A DNA stretch of 41,034 nucleotides from an uncultured Clostridia bacterium (GCA_944382925.1 CALWNX010000012.1:1-41034), one strand, 5' to 3'. Counted from the stretch's first letter, positions 1 to 8,394 are shown. A program made the numbers and translations. The notes: a model not told the origin generated them from the sequence alone.

Positions 1-28
1 CAATGTGCAACGTGCAATGCGCAATGCG
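1..28. repeat. Short tandem repeat, 7-bp unit
   Basis: Four consecutive 7-mers are CAATGTG, CAACGTG, CAATGCG and CAATGCG. The array may continue upstream of the window. A related GCGCAATGCGC lies at 752-762. Confidence 0.6.
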
Positions 29-64
29 CTTCCTTTCTCAACTTTTTTCAAATTCAGCACGTTT

Positions 65-272
65 CAAGTTGAATTTTGCAAAAAAATTCTCCGCTTTCAT
101 GCCAATAAGAGCATCAGCCAGTTGAAAAATGAGTTTTTTGCCGAGGCGAGCTGCCTGATGGTGCTTTTTCTTTAACACGATTTTGGTTTGATTATGCCTA
201 AGAGGGAGCTTTCAACTTGCGGACCGGCCAGATTGCAGAAAAGAGAAGAAAATTCCTGCAAAATTCATCTTG
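65..272. repeat. Copy A of a ~208-bp element with terminal inverted repeats
   Basis: The left end CAAGTTGAATTTTGCA (65-80) and the right end TGCAAAATTCATCTTG (257-272) are inverted repeats matching at 15 of 16 positions. A second, inner pair is AGTTGAAAAA (120-129) and TTCAACTTG (211-219). Copy B at 17286-17494 has the same ends, the same inner pair at the same offset (55 nt from the left end) and nearly the same length. A further shared TCTCAACTTT lies 29 nt outside the left end of both copies (36-45 and 17257-17266). No transposase is encoded, so this looks like a MITE or a transcribed foldback element. The class is inference; the paired structure is seen. Confidence 0.7.
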
Positions 273-411
273 CGCCATGCGTTTTTTCAACATAGCGGTG
301 AAAGCTAAAAATCACAGACAGCCCCGCCAGCCCTAAATCAGCTTGATGTTGGCTTTTTGAGGCACCAAAGCTAAAACAGCCAACACCGGCGGCCAATGCC
401 ATTTCGCCCTT

Positions 412-576
412 ATGTTGTAATTAAAGAGCGATCTTGCTTTTTATTACAACATTTTCGCGCTGAACCGCCCCCACAAGGGCGATGGAAACAGCTGATGTTG
501 TATTTTTTACAAAAGCCGCAATGGTTACAACATTTTGGTTGTAATTACGGCAGGGATTTGCAAGACATTACAACAT
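412..576. repeat. Array of three palindromes built on ATGTTGTAAT
   Basis: Six copies of one 10-mer alternate in orientation: ATGTTGTAAT (412-421), ATTACAACAT (443-452), ATGTTGTATT (495-504), GTTACAACAT (524-533), TGGTTGTAAT (536-545) and ATTACAACAT (567-576). They form three pairs with loops of 21, 19 and 21 nt. The regular pairing suggests a protein-binding array or three RNA hairpins. I do not recognise the motif as a known operator. Confidence 0.6.
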
Positions 577-642
577 TCACCATTATGCGAAGAGAAAACC
601 AGCAGCACCAGATTATTTCACAAATGAAGTTGTCTGGGGTTT

Positions 643-689
643 GTCTGTCCTCTGAGCAGCGTCCTCTGCTCAGCGGACAGGCTTTTTTT
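643..689 (+). terminator. Terminator-like hairpin with T-run
   Basis: A 17-bp stem pairs 643-659 with 666-682, with one mismatch and one G-T pair, around a 6-nt loop, followed by seven T residues (683-689). The shape is that of a strong intrinsic terminator reading rightward, yet no gene is visible in the preceding 640 nt. It may end a transcript from upstream of the window or an unrecognised RNA. Its right arm and T-run resemble the repeat at 724-745, so it may instead be part of the repeat mosaic. Confidence 0.5.
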
Positions 690-715
690 CTCGAAAGACT
701 CAAAAAGCCGCCTTT

Positions 716-985
716 GCGAAAACAGCGGACAAGGTTTTTTTCTCGACTCTTGCGCAATGCGCCTTTAAAGAAAAAAGCGAACGTCCGAGCCGCGACAACT
801 TGCAACTCGGAGCAGAGAAAAGGCTGCAAAAAGGCTTTCTTCCGTGATTAACGCGCAGTCAGCAGCTCGGCATCTGCCGGATTTTTTCTTAAAGCGCCTC
901 ATAGCACTGTTGAAAGAAAAATTCTTTGTCCGCTGTTTTCGCCGCACCCGCAAAATCAAAGTGTGGAGAACAAAATCTTGTCCTC
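716..985. repeat. Mosaic of GGACAAG-type inverted repeats
   Basis: The segment 716-732 is the exact reverse complement of 926-942 (17 bp, GCGAAAACAGCGGACAA). The outer end near 964-985 contains AAAATCTTGTCCTCT (973-987), which recurs exactly at 24733-24747 in another intergenic region. A partial direct copy, GCGGACAGGCTTTTTTTCTC (674-693), precedes it. This is probably a decayed relative of the element at 24560-24745. Confidence 0.5.
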
Positions 986-1078
986 TGTCTCTCTGCACAC
1001 CAGATCTTTTGCATTTAGAGAGAATCCTTACCAATCGCTGTTTTACCAACACGCGTTGTCTTCCAACATCCGCTTTCC

Positions 1079-1140
1079 CTGCATCAAAATTCCCTGCATC
1101 AAAATTTTTTCTGCATCAAAATTTTCTGCATCACAACATC
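1079..1140. repeat. Tandem repeat, unit CTGCATCAAAATTTT
   Basis: Four head-to-tail units of 15-17 bp begin near 1079, 1094, 1111 and 1126. Each starts CTGCATCA; the last diverges to CTGCATCACAACAT, which echoes the ACAACAT motif of the 412-576 array. Length varies only in the T-run. No coding role is apparent. Confidence 0.65.
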
Positions 1141-1292
1141 TAGTCTGCTGCGCGCCGCTATAACAACGCGGCATACTACATCATCCGGCGCGAAACAAAC
1201 ACCAGGGCAAGTGTACGGGAAGCAAGCCGCGCAGGCCTTGCAAATACTGATTCTTGCCGGCAAAAAAGTAGAAAAATATTTCAAAAAAGGTC

Positions 1293-1321
1293 TTGCATTA
1301 ATTTGACAGATAATATATACT
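1293..1321 (+). promoter_or_regulatory. Probable sigma-A promoter for the ribosomal operon
   Basis: A -35-like TTGCAT (1293-1298) and a -10-like TATACT (1316-1321) are separated by 17 bp. An overlapping TTGACA (1303-1308) has no well-spaced -10 partner. Transcription would start near 1328, leaving a leader of about 250 nt before rpsJ. Confidence 0.6.
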
Positions 1322-1368
1322 GTAATAGCTTGCGAAAAAGGCGATGAAGCGGGAAGTTGCTGGGCTAT

Positions 1369-1429
1369 CAGGTAATTTCCGCCGAGCATGTCCTCACTCG
1401 ATGAGGGCGGAGGGATTCGCCTGGTTTTT
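1369..1429 (+). promoter_or_regulatory. Structured leader, possible attenuator before rpsJ
   Basis: TCCGCC (1378-1383) can pair with GGCGGA (1406-1411). CAGG (1369-1372) can pair with CCTG (1420-1423), directly before a T-run (1425-1429). Further down, CGTGTAC (1463-1469) pairs with GTACACG (1499-1505). A hairpin followed by T residues within a leader suggests regulated termination, but no known ribosomal protein leader was recognised and the fold was drawn by eye. Confidence 0.35.
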
Positions 1430-1576
1430 CTCGTGTGGATAAATAATAAAAACACACGGCAGCGTGTACGGAATGCGACCTAAGCAAGCGAAACCGCTGT
1501 ACACGTTGAAAACAGGGCACGCGAACCCCTTGTATAAGCATAGCGAAAACAATACAAAAAATTTAGGAGGAAGAAA

Positions 1577-1888
1577 ATGAGCGAATTACAGAAAATCAGA
1601 ATCAAACTTAAGGCTTATGATCATGCTTTACTGGATCAGTCGGCAGCCAAGATCGTCGAGACCGCCAAGAAGACCGGCGCCGACGTTTCCGGCCCGATTC
1701 CGCTTCCGACCGAGAAGGAAGTAGTGACGATCCTCAGAGCGGTACACAAGTACAAGGATTCCAGAGAGCAGTTCGAGCAGAGAACTCACAAGAGACTGAT
1801 CGACATCACCAACGCTACTCTCAAGACCACCGACGCTCTGACCAAGCTGGATCTGCCGGCCGGCGTTGACATCGAGATCAAGCTGTAA
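1577..1888 (+). CDS. rpsJ: Small ribosomal subunit protein uS10
   Basis: uS10 sits in the head of the 30S subunit, and as NusE it pairs with NusB in transcription antitermination. The 103-residue length is normal, and the family is recognisable from its start ([14 protein letters not shown]) and the conserved HKRLIDI near residue 76. AGGAGG at 1565-1570 lies 6 nt before the ATG. It is the first gene of the superoperon, but an unusual 309-nt gap with repeats separates it from rplC. Identification is firm. Confidence 0.97.
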   Translation: MSELQKIRIKLKAYDHALLDQSAAKIVETAKKTGADVSGPIPLPTEKEVVTILRAVHKYKDSREQFEQRTHKRLIDITNATLKTTDALTKLDLPAGVDIEIKL

Positions 1889-2197
1889 GCAGCACTGCAG
1901 AAGCGAGCAGCAACGCGAACGAATGCGTTAAAAAACACGTTAGAGTTGCGCAGGATTTTTTCGGAAGTACAAGGCGCGCGAGCTTCGAGGAGCGGAGCGC
2001 ACTCAAGTGCGTGAGCACTGCAGAAGCGAGCAGCAACGCAGTAATTCCGAAAAAAGACAAGCAAGAAGCAAGAAGGGAAAGCTCCCTTAGTAAGAACGCA
2101 TGAGAGGGAAAGCCGCCGCGCATCCTGTGTCAGCGCAAGAGGCGGCCGATGTGAATTCCAAACCAGAGCGTTCCAATGTAAGAAAAGGAGATTGAAT
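1889..2197. other. Long repeat-bearing gap inside the S10 operon
   Basis: This 309-nt spacer between rpsJ and rplC has no credible gene. A perfect 26-bp direct repeat occurs at 1891-1916 and 2014-2039. An 11-bp inverted repeat, TTTTTTCGGAA (1956-1966) and TTCCGAAAAAA (2045-2055), encloses 78 nt rich in GCGAGC and GTGCGTGAGC motifs, including the small hairpin GCGCAC-TCAA-GTGCG. It resembles a REP-like mosaic element inserted in the operon. Neighbouring spacers are 1-60 nt, apart from the 129-nt gap before rpsM. No promoter of good quality was found. Confidence 0.6.
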
Positions 2198-2833
2198 ATG
2201 AAAATGATCTTAGGCAAGAAGCTGGGCATGACCCAGATATTCGATGAAGAGGGCAATGTGATCCCGGTAACAGTCATCGAAGCAGGTCCTGAAGTAGTAA
2301 CTCAGGTCAAGACAGTAGAAACAGACGGCTACAACGCCGTACAGGTAGGCTTTGAAGATCAGAAGCCGCAGAGAGTGAACAAGCCTCTCACCGGTCACTT
2401 CCAGAAGGCCGGCGTAGTTACCAAGAAGTATCTGGCCGAATTCAGAGTAGAAGAAGGCGAAACCTACGAAGTAGGACAGGTGATCACCGCCGCCGACTTT
2501 GAAGAAGGCAAGAAGCTGGACGTTACCGGAGTATCCAAAGGTAAAGGAACTCAGGGCAACATCAAGAGACACGGTCATCACAGAGGCCCTATGACCCACG
2601 GCTCCAAGCATAAGAGACTGGCCGGCGCACTGGCAGCAGGTACTTATCCTTCCAGAGTGTTCAAGGGCAACAAGGGACCTGGTAGAACAGGCAGAGACAC
2701 CGTGACAGTACAGAACGTAGTGCTGGTAAAAGTTATCGCAGACAGGAACCTGATGCTGGTAAAGGGCGCCGTACCGGGAAACAAAGGCGGACTGGTACGC
2801 GTGCAGTACGCAGTTAAAGGTCAGGACAAATAG
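2198..2833 (+). CDS. rplC: Large ribosomal subunit protein uL3
   Basis: uL3 is an early 23S rRNA-binding protein whose central loop reaches toward the peptidyl transferase centre. The N-terminus has the family signature GKKLGMTQIF, and the loop region carries GKGTQGNIKRHGHHRGPMTHG. The ATG at 2198 is chosen because AAGGAG (2185-2190) is 7 nt upstream; an in-frame TTG at 2192 would be only 1 nt from it. The protein is 211 residues, normal for bacteria. rplD follows after 25 nt. Confidence 0.96.
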   Translation: MKMILGKKLGMTQIFDEEGNVIPVTVIEAGPEVVTQVKTVETDGYNAVQVGFEDQKPQRVNKPLTGHFQKAGVVTKKYLAEFRVEEGETYEVGQVITAADFEEGKKLDVTGVSKGKGTQGNIKRHGHHRGPMTHGSKHKRLAGALAAGTYPSRVFKGNKGPGRTGRDTVTVQNVVLVKVIADRNLMLVKGAVPGNKGGLVRVQYAVKGQDK

Positions 2834-2858
2834 GAACTGAGGGAAGGAGGAAGCAAAA

Positions 2859-3482
2859 ATGGCAAAAGTAACAATGCTGAATATGGCAGGAGCTGAGGCT
2901 GGACAGATCGAGCTCGCAGATGAGATCTTCGCGATCACTCCTAACGAAAACGCAGTTCACGCAGTAGTTAAAAACTATCTGGCTAACCAGAGACAGGGCA
3001 CTCAGTCAGCTAAGACCAGAGGCGAAGTAAGAGGAGGCGGACGCAAGCCTTTCAGACAGAAGGGAACCGGCCGTCACAGACAGGGAAGCTCAACGGACCC
3101 TTCGCAGGTAGGAGGCGGTATCGTCTTCGCCCCGAAGCCGAGAGACTATAGATACACACTTCCTAAGAAGCTGAGAAGACTGGCCATGAAGTCGGCGCTC
3201 TCTTCAAAGGTAGCAGAAAAAGAGATCATCGTTTTAGACGAGCTCAAGTTTGAAGCACCGAAGACCAAAGAGATGATCAAGTGCCTTGACAACATCAAGG
3301 CCGGCAAGAAAGCTCTGATTGTGATGGCCGAAAAGGACGACAACGTGATCAGATCCGCAGCCAACATCCCGGGAGTAAAGACGATGCTGGTGAGCACGAT
3401 GAACGTTTACGAGATCGTGAACCACGAAAGCTTCATCGTCACCCAGGAGGCAGTTAAGAAAATCGAGGAGGTGTACCTGTAA
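2859..3482 (+). CDS. rplD: Large ribosomal subunit protein uL4
   Basis: uL4 binds domain I of 23S rRNA, and its extended loop lines the exit tunnel constriction. That loop is visible around residues 65-82 ([19 protein letters not shown]), the site where macrolide-resistance changes are known in other bacteria; no insertion or deletion stands out. At 207 residues the length is typical. Its TAA stop shares one base with the ATG of rplW (TAATG), implying translational coupling. In gamma-proteobacteria L4 represses its own operon; nothing here shows that. Confidence 0.96.
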   Translation: MAKVTMLNMAGAEAGQIELADEIFAITPNENAVHAVVKNYLANQRQGTQSAKTRGEVRGGGRKPFRQKGTGRHRQGSSTDPSQVGGGIVFAPKPRDYRYTLPKKLRRLAMKSALSSKVAEKEIIVLDELKFEAPKTKEMIKCLDNIKAGKKALIVMAEKDDNVIRSAANIPGVKTMLVSTMNVYEIVNHESFIVTQEAVKKIEEVYL

Positions 3483-3772
3483 TGAAGACAGCTTACGATA
3501 TCGTGCTGGCGCCTGTGATCTCCGAGAGGAGCATGGACGATGCACAGAAAAGAAAGTACACGTTCAAAGTAGCAAGAGACGCTAACAAGACTCAGGTAAG
3601 AAATGCCGTAGAAGAGATTTTCGGCGTAGAAGTAGCCAAAGTAAACATCATGAACTACGATGGCAAGGTTAAAAGACTGGGAAGAAACGTGGGCACCACT
3701 TCCGCCTACAGAAAAGCAATCGTTACTCTTACAGACAAGAGCAAAGAGATCGAATTCTTCCAGGGACTATAA
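3482..3772 (+). CDS. rplW: Large ribosomal subunit protein uL23
   Basis: uL23 surrounds the tunnel exit and docks trigger factor and the signal recognition particle. The 96-residue protein shows the family pattern: an N-terminal [12 protein letters not shown], then a basic hairpin with VKRLGRN before the C-terminal strand. It starts inside the rplD stop codon, with AGGAGG (3466-3471) lying within the rplD end about 10 nt upstream. rplB follows after 19 nt. Confidence 0.95.
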   Translation: MKTAYDIVLAPVISERSMDDAQKRKYTFKVARDANKTQVRNAVEEIFGVEVAKVNIMNYDGKVKRLGRNVGTTSAYRKAIVTLTDKSKEIEFFQGL

Positions 3773-3791
3773 TGTAGGAGGTAAGTAAACA

Positions 3792-4625
3792 ATGGGAATC
3801 AGAAAATATAATCCGACTACTCCGGGTCTTAGAGGAATGACAGTCTCCACCTTCGAGGAGATCACCACAGATAAGCCTGAAAAGTCCCTTACTGTGACCC
3901 TCAAGAAGCACGCCGGAAGAAACAACAGAGGTAAGATCACCGTCAGACATCAGGGCGGCGGCACCAGACCGAAATACAGAATCATCGATTTCAAGAGAGA
4001 TAAAGACAACGTTCCGGGAACCGTAAAGACCATCGAATACGACCCGAACAGAAGCGCCAACATCGCGCTCATCGTTTACGCCGACGGCGAAAAGAGATAC
4101 ATCCTCGCCCCGAACAAGCTGGAGGTTGGCCAGGTAATCGTATCCGGACCGGAAGCGGACATCGTGGTAGGAAACGCCTTGCCGATCGCCAACATCCCTG
4201 TCGGCACCATCATCCACAACGTGGAGCTCAAGCCGGGCAAGGGCGGCCAGCTGGCCAGATCAGCCGGAAACGGCGCGCAGCTGATGGCCAAAGAAGGAGA
4301 TTACGCACAGGTAAGACTTCCTTCCGGCGAAGTGAGAAAAGTGAGCATGAGATGCAGAGCCACCATCGGCGAGGTTGGCAACAACGAACACGCCAACATC
4401 CAGATCGGTAAGGCCGGCAGAAAGAGACACATGGGAATCCGTCCGACCGTTAGAGGTTCCGTCATGAACCCTAACGACCATCCGCACGGCGGCGGCGAGG
4501 GCAGAGCGCCTGTAGGACGCAAGAGCCCGGTTACTCCTTGGGGCAAGCCAGCGCTTGGATATAAGACGAGAAAGAAGAACAAGGCTTCAAATCAATATAT
4601 CGTAAAGAGAAGAAATGAAAAATAA
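3792..4625 (+). CDS. rplB: Large ribosomal subunit protein uL2
   Basis: uL2 bridges the subunits and supports the peptidyl transferase centre. At 277 residues it has the expected length. It contains [16 protein letters not shown] in the N-terminal half and the diagnostic C-terminal loop [13 protein letters not shown] with its conserved histidine. GTAGGAGGT precedes the ATG. The gene sits in standard order between rplW and rpsS. Confidence 0.97.
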   Translation: MGIRKYNPTTPGLRGMTVSTFEEITTDKPEKSLTVTLKKHAGRNNRGKITVRHQGGGTRPKYRIIDFKRDKDNVPGTVKTIEYDPNRSANIALIVYADGEKRYILAPNKLEVGQVIVSGPEADIVVGNALPIANIPVGTIIHNVELKPGKGGQLARSAGNGAQLMAKEGDYAQVRLPSGEVRKVSMRCRATIGEVGNNEHANIQIGKAGRKRHMGIRPTVRGSVMNPNDHPHGGGEGRAPVGRKSPVTPWGKPALGYKTRKKNKASNQYIVKRRNEK

Positions 4626-4644
4626 CAGGAAGGAGCAAAACTAA

Positions 4645-4926
4645 ATGGGTAGATCACTTAAAAAAGGCCCTTTCGTAAACGCCAAGCTGCTCAAGGCCAT
4701 CGACGAGATGAACGCGGCTAACGAAAAGAAGGTTATCAAGACATGGTCAAGACCATCGACTATATTCCCGCAGATGGTGGGACATACCATCGCGGTACAC
4801 GACGGCAAGAAGCATGTGCCTGTATATATCACAGAGGACATGGTAGGACACAGACTGGGAGAGTTTGCTCCGACCAGAAACTACAGAGGCCATGCTGCTG
4901 ACAAGTCCTCAAAGGTTAAGAAATAG
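4645..4926 (+). CDS. rpsS: Small ribosomal subunit protein uS19
   Basis: uS19 forms a complex with uS13 in the 30S head and contacts A-site tRNA. The 93-residue sequence begins [11 protein letters not shown] and holds the family motif [11 protein letters not shown] near residues 72-82, followed by a basic tail. GGAAGGAGC is the ribosome site. Nothing unusual is seen. Confidence 0.96.
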   Translation: MGRSLKKGPFVNAKLLKAIDEMNAANEKKVIKTWSRPSTIFPQMVGHTIAVHDGKKHVPVYITEDMVGHRLGEFAPTRNYRGHAADKSSKVKK

Positions 4927-4943
4927 GAAAGGAGAACATGAAA

Positions 4944-5279
4944 ATGGAAGCAAAAGCAGTTGCTAAATATGTAAGAATGTCTCCTATCAAGCTGAAACCT
5001 GTTACCGACTTAGTAAGAGGCAAGGACTTAAACGAGGCATTGAGCATTTTAAAGTTCACCCCGGGCAAAGGCTCGCAGATCGTAGAAAAAGTTGTTATGT
5101 CAGCAGCAGCTAACGCTGAGAACAATTTCGATATGAACCCGGACAATCTGTATGTGGCAGAGATTTACGCCAACCAGGGCCCTACGATGAAGAGATGGAG
5201 AGCCGGCTCACGCGGCGGCGCGTCGCCGATTCTCAAGAGATCAAGCCATGTAGGCGTTACTTTAAAGGAAAAGGAATAG
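4944..5279 (+). CDS. rplV: Large ribosomal subunit protein uL22
   Basis: uL22 interacts with all 23S rRNA domains, and its hairpin lines the exit tunnel. I place the start at the second ATG (4944), giving [14 protein letters not shown] as in relatives, with GGAG (4931-4934) 9 nt upstream. An ATG at 4938 would add two residues but lies only 3 nt from that site. The tunnel hairpin ends in [14 protein letters not shown]. Length is 111 residues. Confidence 0.94.
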   Translation: MEAKAVAKYVRMSPIKLKPVTDLVRGKDLNEALSILKFTPGKGSQIVEKVVMSAAANAENNFDMNPDNLYVAEIYANQGPTMKRWRAGSRGGASPILKRSSHVGVTLKEKE

Positions 5280-5295
5280 GATAGGAGGTTCATTA

Positions 5296-6186
5296 ATGGG
5301 TCAGAAGGTTAGCCCGCATGGTTTGAGAGTGGGCGTTATAAAAGACTGGGAATCTAAATGGTATGCAGATAAAAAGAGCTTTGCTGATTTCCTCGCAGAG
5401 GACAACAAGGTCAGAGAATTCGTCAAGAAGAAGCTGTACGCAGCCGGCGTTTCCAAGGTGCTCATCGAGAGAGCCGCGGAAAACAAGATGAGAATCACCG
5501 TTCTCACCGCCAAGCCTGGTATGGTAATAGGTAGATCCGGAGACGGCATCGAAGCTCTCAAGAAGGAGCTGGTAAAGCTCACCGGCAAGGAAATCGAGAT
5601 TTCCATCGAAGAAGTAAGAAAGACTGAACTGGACGCTCAGCTGACTGCCGAGTCAGTAGCCCAGGCCCTCGAAAGACGTGTGTCCTTCAGAAGAGCCATG
5701 AAGCAGGCCATCGGCAGAACGATGAAGTCAGGCGCCAAGGGTATCAAGATCACGGTATCCGGCAGACTTGGCGGCGCTGAGATCGCCAGAAGCGAAAAAT
5801 ACAGCGAAGGCAATGTTCCTCTTCATACGCTGAGAGCAGACATTGACTACGGCTTTGCTGAAGCAGATACCACCTACGGTAAGATCGGCGTCAAGGTTTG
5901 GATCAACCACGGCGAGATCCTCGACAAGGGACTGCAGAGCCCGATCCGCGAGGAAAAGCGCGAAAAGAGGGAGAGAAGACCGAGGAAGGACGGCGAGAGA
6001 CGTCAGCGCGACAGAGGCGACAGAGGTGAAAGACGCGGTCAGGGCGACAGACGCGGCCGCGGCGAGAGAAACGAAGCACCTAAGGCCGTTAATCCGCGCG
6101 TAAGAAAGACTCCGAAGCCAGCTCCTCAGGTCGAAGAACCTAAGGCAGCCGAGCAGCCAGCAGAAGCAGTAGAAACTGAAAACTAA
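5296..6186 (+). CDS. rpsC: Small ribosomal subunit protein uS3 with an extended basic tail
   Basis: uS3 forms part of the mRNA entry channel and the ribosomal helicase. Residues 1-211 are a complete uS3: the N-terminal [13 protein letters not shown], a KH domain with [11 protein letters not shown] at 75-85, and the C-terminal domain ending near WINHGEIL. Residues from about 216 to 296 form an unusual tail, first Arg/Glu/Asp/Gly-rich ([10 protein letters not shown] near 238-247), then Pro/Ala/Glu-rich. Usual length is about 210-230, so this is some 70-80 residues longer. The tail is in frame with a normal stop and is probably disordered. Confidence 0.95.
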   Translation: MGQKVSPHGLRVGVIKDWESKWYADKKSFADFLAEDNKVREFVKKKLYAAGVSKVLIERAAENKMRITVLTAKPGMVIGRSGDGIEALKKELVKLTGKEIEISIEEVRKTELDAQLTAESVAQALERRVSFRRAMKQAIGRTMKSGAKGIKITVSGRLGGAEIARSEKYSEGNVPLHTLRADIDYGFAEADTTYGKIGVKVWINHGEILDKGLQSPIREEKREKRERRPRKDGERRQRDRGDRGERRGQGDRRGRGERNEAPKAVNPRVRKTPKPAPQVEEPKAAEQPAEAVETEN

Positions 6187-6212
6187 GAAGAAGGAAAGGA
6201 GGAACTTCAGCC

Positions 6213-6644
6213 ATGTTAATGCCAAAGCGCGTTAAACACAGAAGAGTTCACAGAGGAAGAATGAAAGGCGTAGCGACCAAGGGCAACACCATCACCTACG
6301 GCTCCTACGGCCTCGTTTCACAAGAATGTGGATGGATCACCTCTAATCAGATAGAAGCGGCCCGTATCGCGATGACCAGATCTATCAAGAGAGGCGGTAA
6401 AGTATATATCAAGATTTTCCCGCACAAGTCGGTAACCAAGAAGCCGGCCGAAGTACGTATGGGTTCCGGTAAAGGTGCTCCTGAGTACTGGGTAGCGGTG
6501 GTTAAGCCGGGCAGGGTTATGTTCGAGATCGACGGAGTATCCGAAGAGAAGGCCAGAGAGGCCATGAGACTCGCATCCCACAAGCTGCCGGTAAAATGTA
6601 AGTTTGCCATCAAGGAACAGCAAGCAAAGGGTGGTGAAGCATAA
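6213..6644 (+). CDS. rplP: Large ribosomal subunit protein uL16
   Basis: uL16 binds late in 50S assembly near the A-site and helps to position tRNA. The start [17 protein letters not shown] and the central motif [16 protein letters not shown] (near residues 81-96) are diagnostic. Length 143 is normal. AAAGGAGG (6195-6202) precedes the ATG by 10 nt. Its stop overlaps the rpmC start by one base (TAATG). Confidence 0.96.
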   Translation: MLMPKRVKHRRVHRGRMKGVATKGNTITYGSYGLVSQECGWITSNQIEAARIAMTRSIKRGGKVYIKIFPHKSVTKKPAEVRMGSGKGAPEYWVAVVKPGRVMFEIDGVSEEKAREAMRLASHKLPVKCKFAIKEQQAKGGEA

Positions 6645-6847
6645 TGGAACTGAAAAAGATGAGAGATATGACCGGGGCAGAGCTCAACACTGAGCTGTCC
6701 AAGATGAAAAAAGAATTATTCAACCTGAGATTCCAGCACGCGACGGGTCAGCTTGAAAACCCGGTGCAGATGAGGGAGCTCAAGAAGGATATAGCCAGAG
6801 TCAAGACTGTTATCAGAGAAAAAGAACTGGCAAAGGTTCAGGGCTAA
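6644..6847 (+). CDS. rpmC: Large ribosomal subunit protein uL29
   Basis: uL29 lies beside uL23 at the tunnel exit. The 67-residue, two-helix protein shows the family pattern [28 protein letters not shown]. It is coupled to rplP through a one-base overlap and followed after 18 nt by rpsQ, the conserved L16-L29-S17 order. Confidence 0.94.
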   Translation: MELKKMRDMTGAELNTELSKMKKELFNLRFQHATGQLENPVQMRELKKDIARVKTVIREKELAKVQG

Positions 6848-6865
6848 CGGAAAGGAGGATGTAAT

Positions 6866-7126
6866 ATGACAGTTGAAAGAAACAGAAGAAAGACTAAAGT
6901 CGGCGTCGTAGTGTCCGACAAGATGGATAAGACCATCGTCGTTGCCATCGAAGACTTCGTAAGACATTCCCTTTACGGAAAAGCCGTTAAGAGAACCAAG
7001 AAGGTCAAGGCGCACGATGAAAACAACGAGTGCCAGATCGGCGATAAGGTAAGAATTATGGAAACAAGACCTCTCTCCAAAGACAAGAGATGGAGGCTTG
7101 TGAACATCGTAGAGAAAGTTAAATAA
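6866..7126 (+). CDS. rpsQ: Small ribosomal subunit protein uS17
   Basis: uS17 is a primary 16S rRNA binder with an OB fold. The 86-residue protein has [17 protein letters not shown] at 13-29 and the conserved [21 protein letters not shown] near the C-terminus. AAAGGAGG (6851-6858) is 7 nt from the ATG. Confidence 0.96.
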   Translation: MTVERNRRKTKVGVVVSDKMDKTIVVAIEDFVRHSLYGKAVKRTKKVKAHDENNECQIGDKVRIMETRPLSKDKRWRLVNIVEKVK

Positions 7127-7140
7127 GGAGGCGACAGATC

Positions 7141-7515
7141 ATGATTCAGACAGAAACCAGATTAAAAGTTGCCGACAATTCCGGAGCGAAAGAGCTCCTG
7201 TGCATCCGTATCCTCGGAGGCACCAGCCGCCAGTACGCCTATATCGGCGACGTAATCGTATGCGCGGTCAAGGAAGCTACTCCGGGCGGAGTTGTAAAGA
7301 AAGGCGATGTAGTTAAGGCTGTAGTAGTGAGAACCAAGCACGGCGCCAGAAGAAGCGACGGCAGCTATGTGAAGTTCGACCAGAACGCGGCTGTTATCAT
7401 AAAGGACCAGGAAGATAAGAATCCTGTCGGAACCCGTATCTTCGGACCGGTAGCCAGAGAGCTGAGAGAAAAAGGCTTCATGAAGATCGTTTCCCTGGCT
7501 CCGGAAGTACTGTAG
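7141..7515 (+). CDS. rplN: Large ribosomal subunit protein uL14
   Basis: uL14 lies at the subunit interface near the factor-binding region and is the docking site of the silencing factor RsfS. The start [19 protein letters not shown] and the C-terminal [15 protein letters not shown] are family hallmarks. At 124 residues it is about two residues longer than the common 122. Spacing to rplX is 13 nt. Confidence 0.96.
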   Translation: MIQTETRLKVADNSGAKELLCIRILGGTSRQYAYIGDVIVCAVKEATPGGVVKKGDVVKAVVVRTKHGARRSDGSYVKFDQNAAVIIKDQEDKNPVGTRIFGPVARELREKGFMKIVSLAPEVL

Positions 7516-7528
7516 GAGGTGAAACAGG

Positions 7529-7834
7529 ATGCGTATTAAGAAAGACGACACGGTGGTAGTTATCACCGGTAAGGATAAGGGCAAGACCGGCAAGGTGCTC
7601 AAAGCGATGCCGAAGGAAAACAAGGTAGTCGTTCAGGGCGTAAACATGCAGACCAAGCATGCCAAGGCCAACAGACAGGCTCCTGCCGAGATCAAGCACA
7701 TGGAAGGACCTATCGACGCCTCCAACGTAATGCTTTACGACTCCAAGACCAAGAAGGGCGTCAGAGTCGGCTACAAGGTGGAGAACGGCAAGAAGGTAAG
7801 AGTGTCCAAGAAGACGGGCGCTGTAATAGACTAG
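7529..7834 (+). CDS. rplX: Large ribosomal subunit protein uL24
   Basis: uL24 is one of two initiators of 50S assembly. An N-terminal KOW motif is visible ([16 protein letters not shown], residues 7-22), followed by a basic segment with KHAKAN. The 101-residue length is normal. TAGGAGGTGA overlaps the rplN stop region and serves as ribosome site. Confidence 0.95.
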   Translation: MRIKKDDTVVVITGKDKGKTGKVLKAMPKENKVVVQGVNMQTKHAKANRQAPAEIKHMEGPIDASNVMLYDSKTKKGVRVGYKVENGKKVRVSKKTGAVID

Positions 7835-7851
7835 GAAAGGAGGAGAAAACT

Positions 7852-8394
7852 TTGACAGCAAGATTAAAAACAATGTATGATGAGCATGTTTTCGGAGCTT
7901 TAAAGGAAAAGTTCAATTACAAGAACGTAATGGAAGTTCCTAAGCTCGAAAAAGTGACGATAAATATGGGCCTGGGCGAAGCCAAGGACAACGCCAAGGT
8001 TATGGAATCCGCTGTGCAGGAGATCGCAGCCATCTGCGGTCAGAGACCTGTAGTCACCAAGGCGAGAAAATCCATCGCTAACTTCAAGGTGAGACAGGGC
8101 ATGCCGGTAGGAGCAAAGGTAACCCTCAGAGGAGAAAACATGTATGTGTTTGTTGACAAGCTTTTCAACATCTCCCTTCCGAGAGTTAGAGACTTCAAGG
8201 GCGTAAGCAGAAACTCCTTTGACGGCAGAGGAAACTATTCCATGGGTATCAAGGAACAGCTGATTTTCCCTGAGATCAACTACGATCAGGTTGACATGAT
8301 CAAAGGTATGAACATCGTATTCACCACAACGGCCAAGACCGACGAGGAAGCTCAGGCTCTGCTTGAACTGCTCGGCATGCCGTTTGAGAAATAG
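7852..8394 (+). CDS. rplE: Large ribosomal subunit protein uL5, TTG start
   Basis: uL5 carries 5S rRNA into the central protuberance with uL18. The 180-residue sequence contains [14 protein letters not shown] and the long [19 protein letters not shown] segment typical of the family. The start codon is TTG (7852): AAAGGAGG (7836-7843) lies 8 nt upstream, and the resulting N-terminus [11 protein letters not shown] fits family length. It is the only ribosomal gene here with a TTG start. Confidence 0.94.
   Translation: MTARLKTMYDEHVFGALKEKFNYKNVMEVPKLEKVTINMGLGEAKDNAKVMESAVQEIAAICGQRPVVTKARKSIANFKVRQGMPVGAKVTLRGENMYVFVDKLFNISLPRVRDFKGVSRNSFDGRGNYSMGIKEQLIFPEINYDQVDMIKGMNIVFTTTAKTDEEAQALLELLGMPFEK

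Larger units (their letters stand above)
1..1292. other. Gene-free, repeat-rich region upstream of the ribosomal operon
   Basis: I see no credible coding sequence here. The open frames have no ribosome binding sites, overlap on both strands and read as low-complexity K/R/F/S-rich peptides. The stretch holds a 7-bp tandem repeat at 1-28, an element with terminal inverted repeats (65-272), three palindromic hairpins built on ATGTTGTAAT (412-576), a terminator-like hairpin (643-689), a mosaic of GGACAAG-type inverted repeats (716-985) and a 15-17 bp tandem repeat (1079-1140). Each is listed separately. Upstream genes such as tuf or fusA, usual before rpsJ, are not in the window. Confidence 0.7.

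Noticed and set aside
396..1163. Open frames of 66-151 codons (396-851, 844-1143, 963-1163 and reverse-strand frames)
   Set aside because: No ribosome sites, low-complexity composition, overlap on both strands, and they run through inverted repeats.
1..1560. CRISPR array, tRNA or rRNA in the repeat-rich region
   Set aside because: Repeats are not evenly spaced with unique spacers, and no cloverleaf or rRNA-like sequence was found.
2192..2197. TTG at 2192 as the rplC start
   Set aside because: Only 1 nt from the ribosome site; ATG 2198 has ideal spacing and matches family N-termini.
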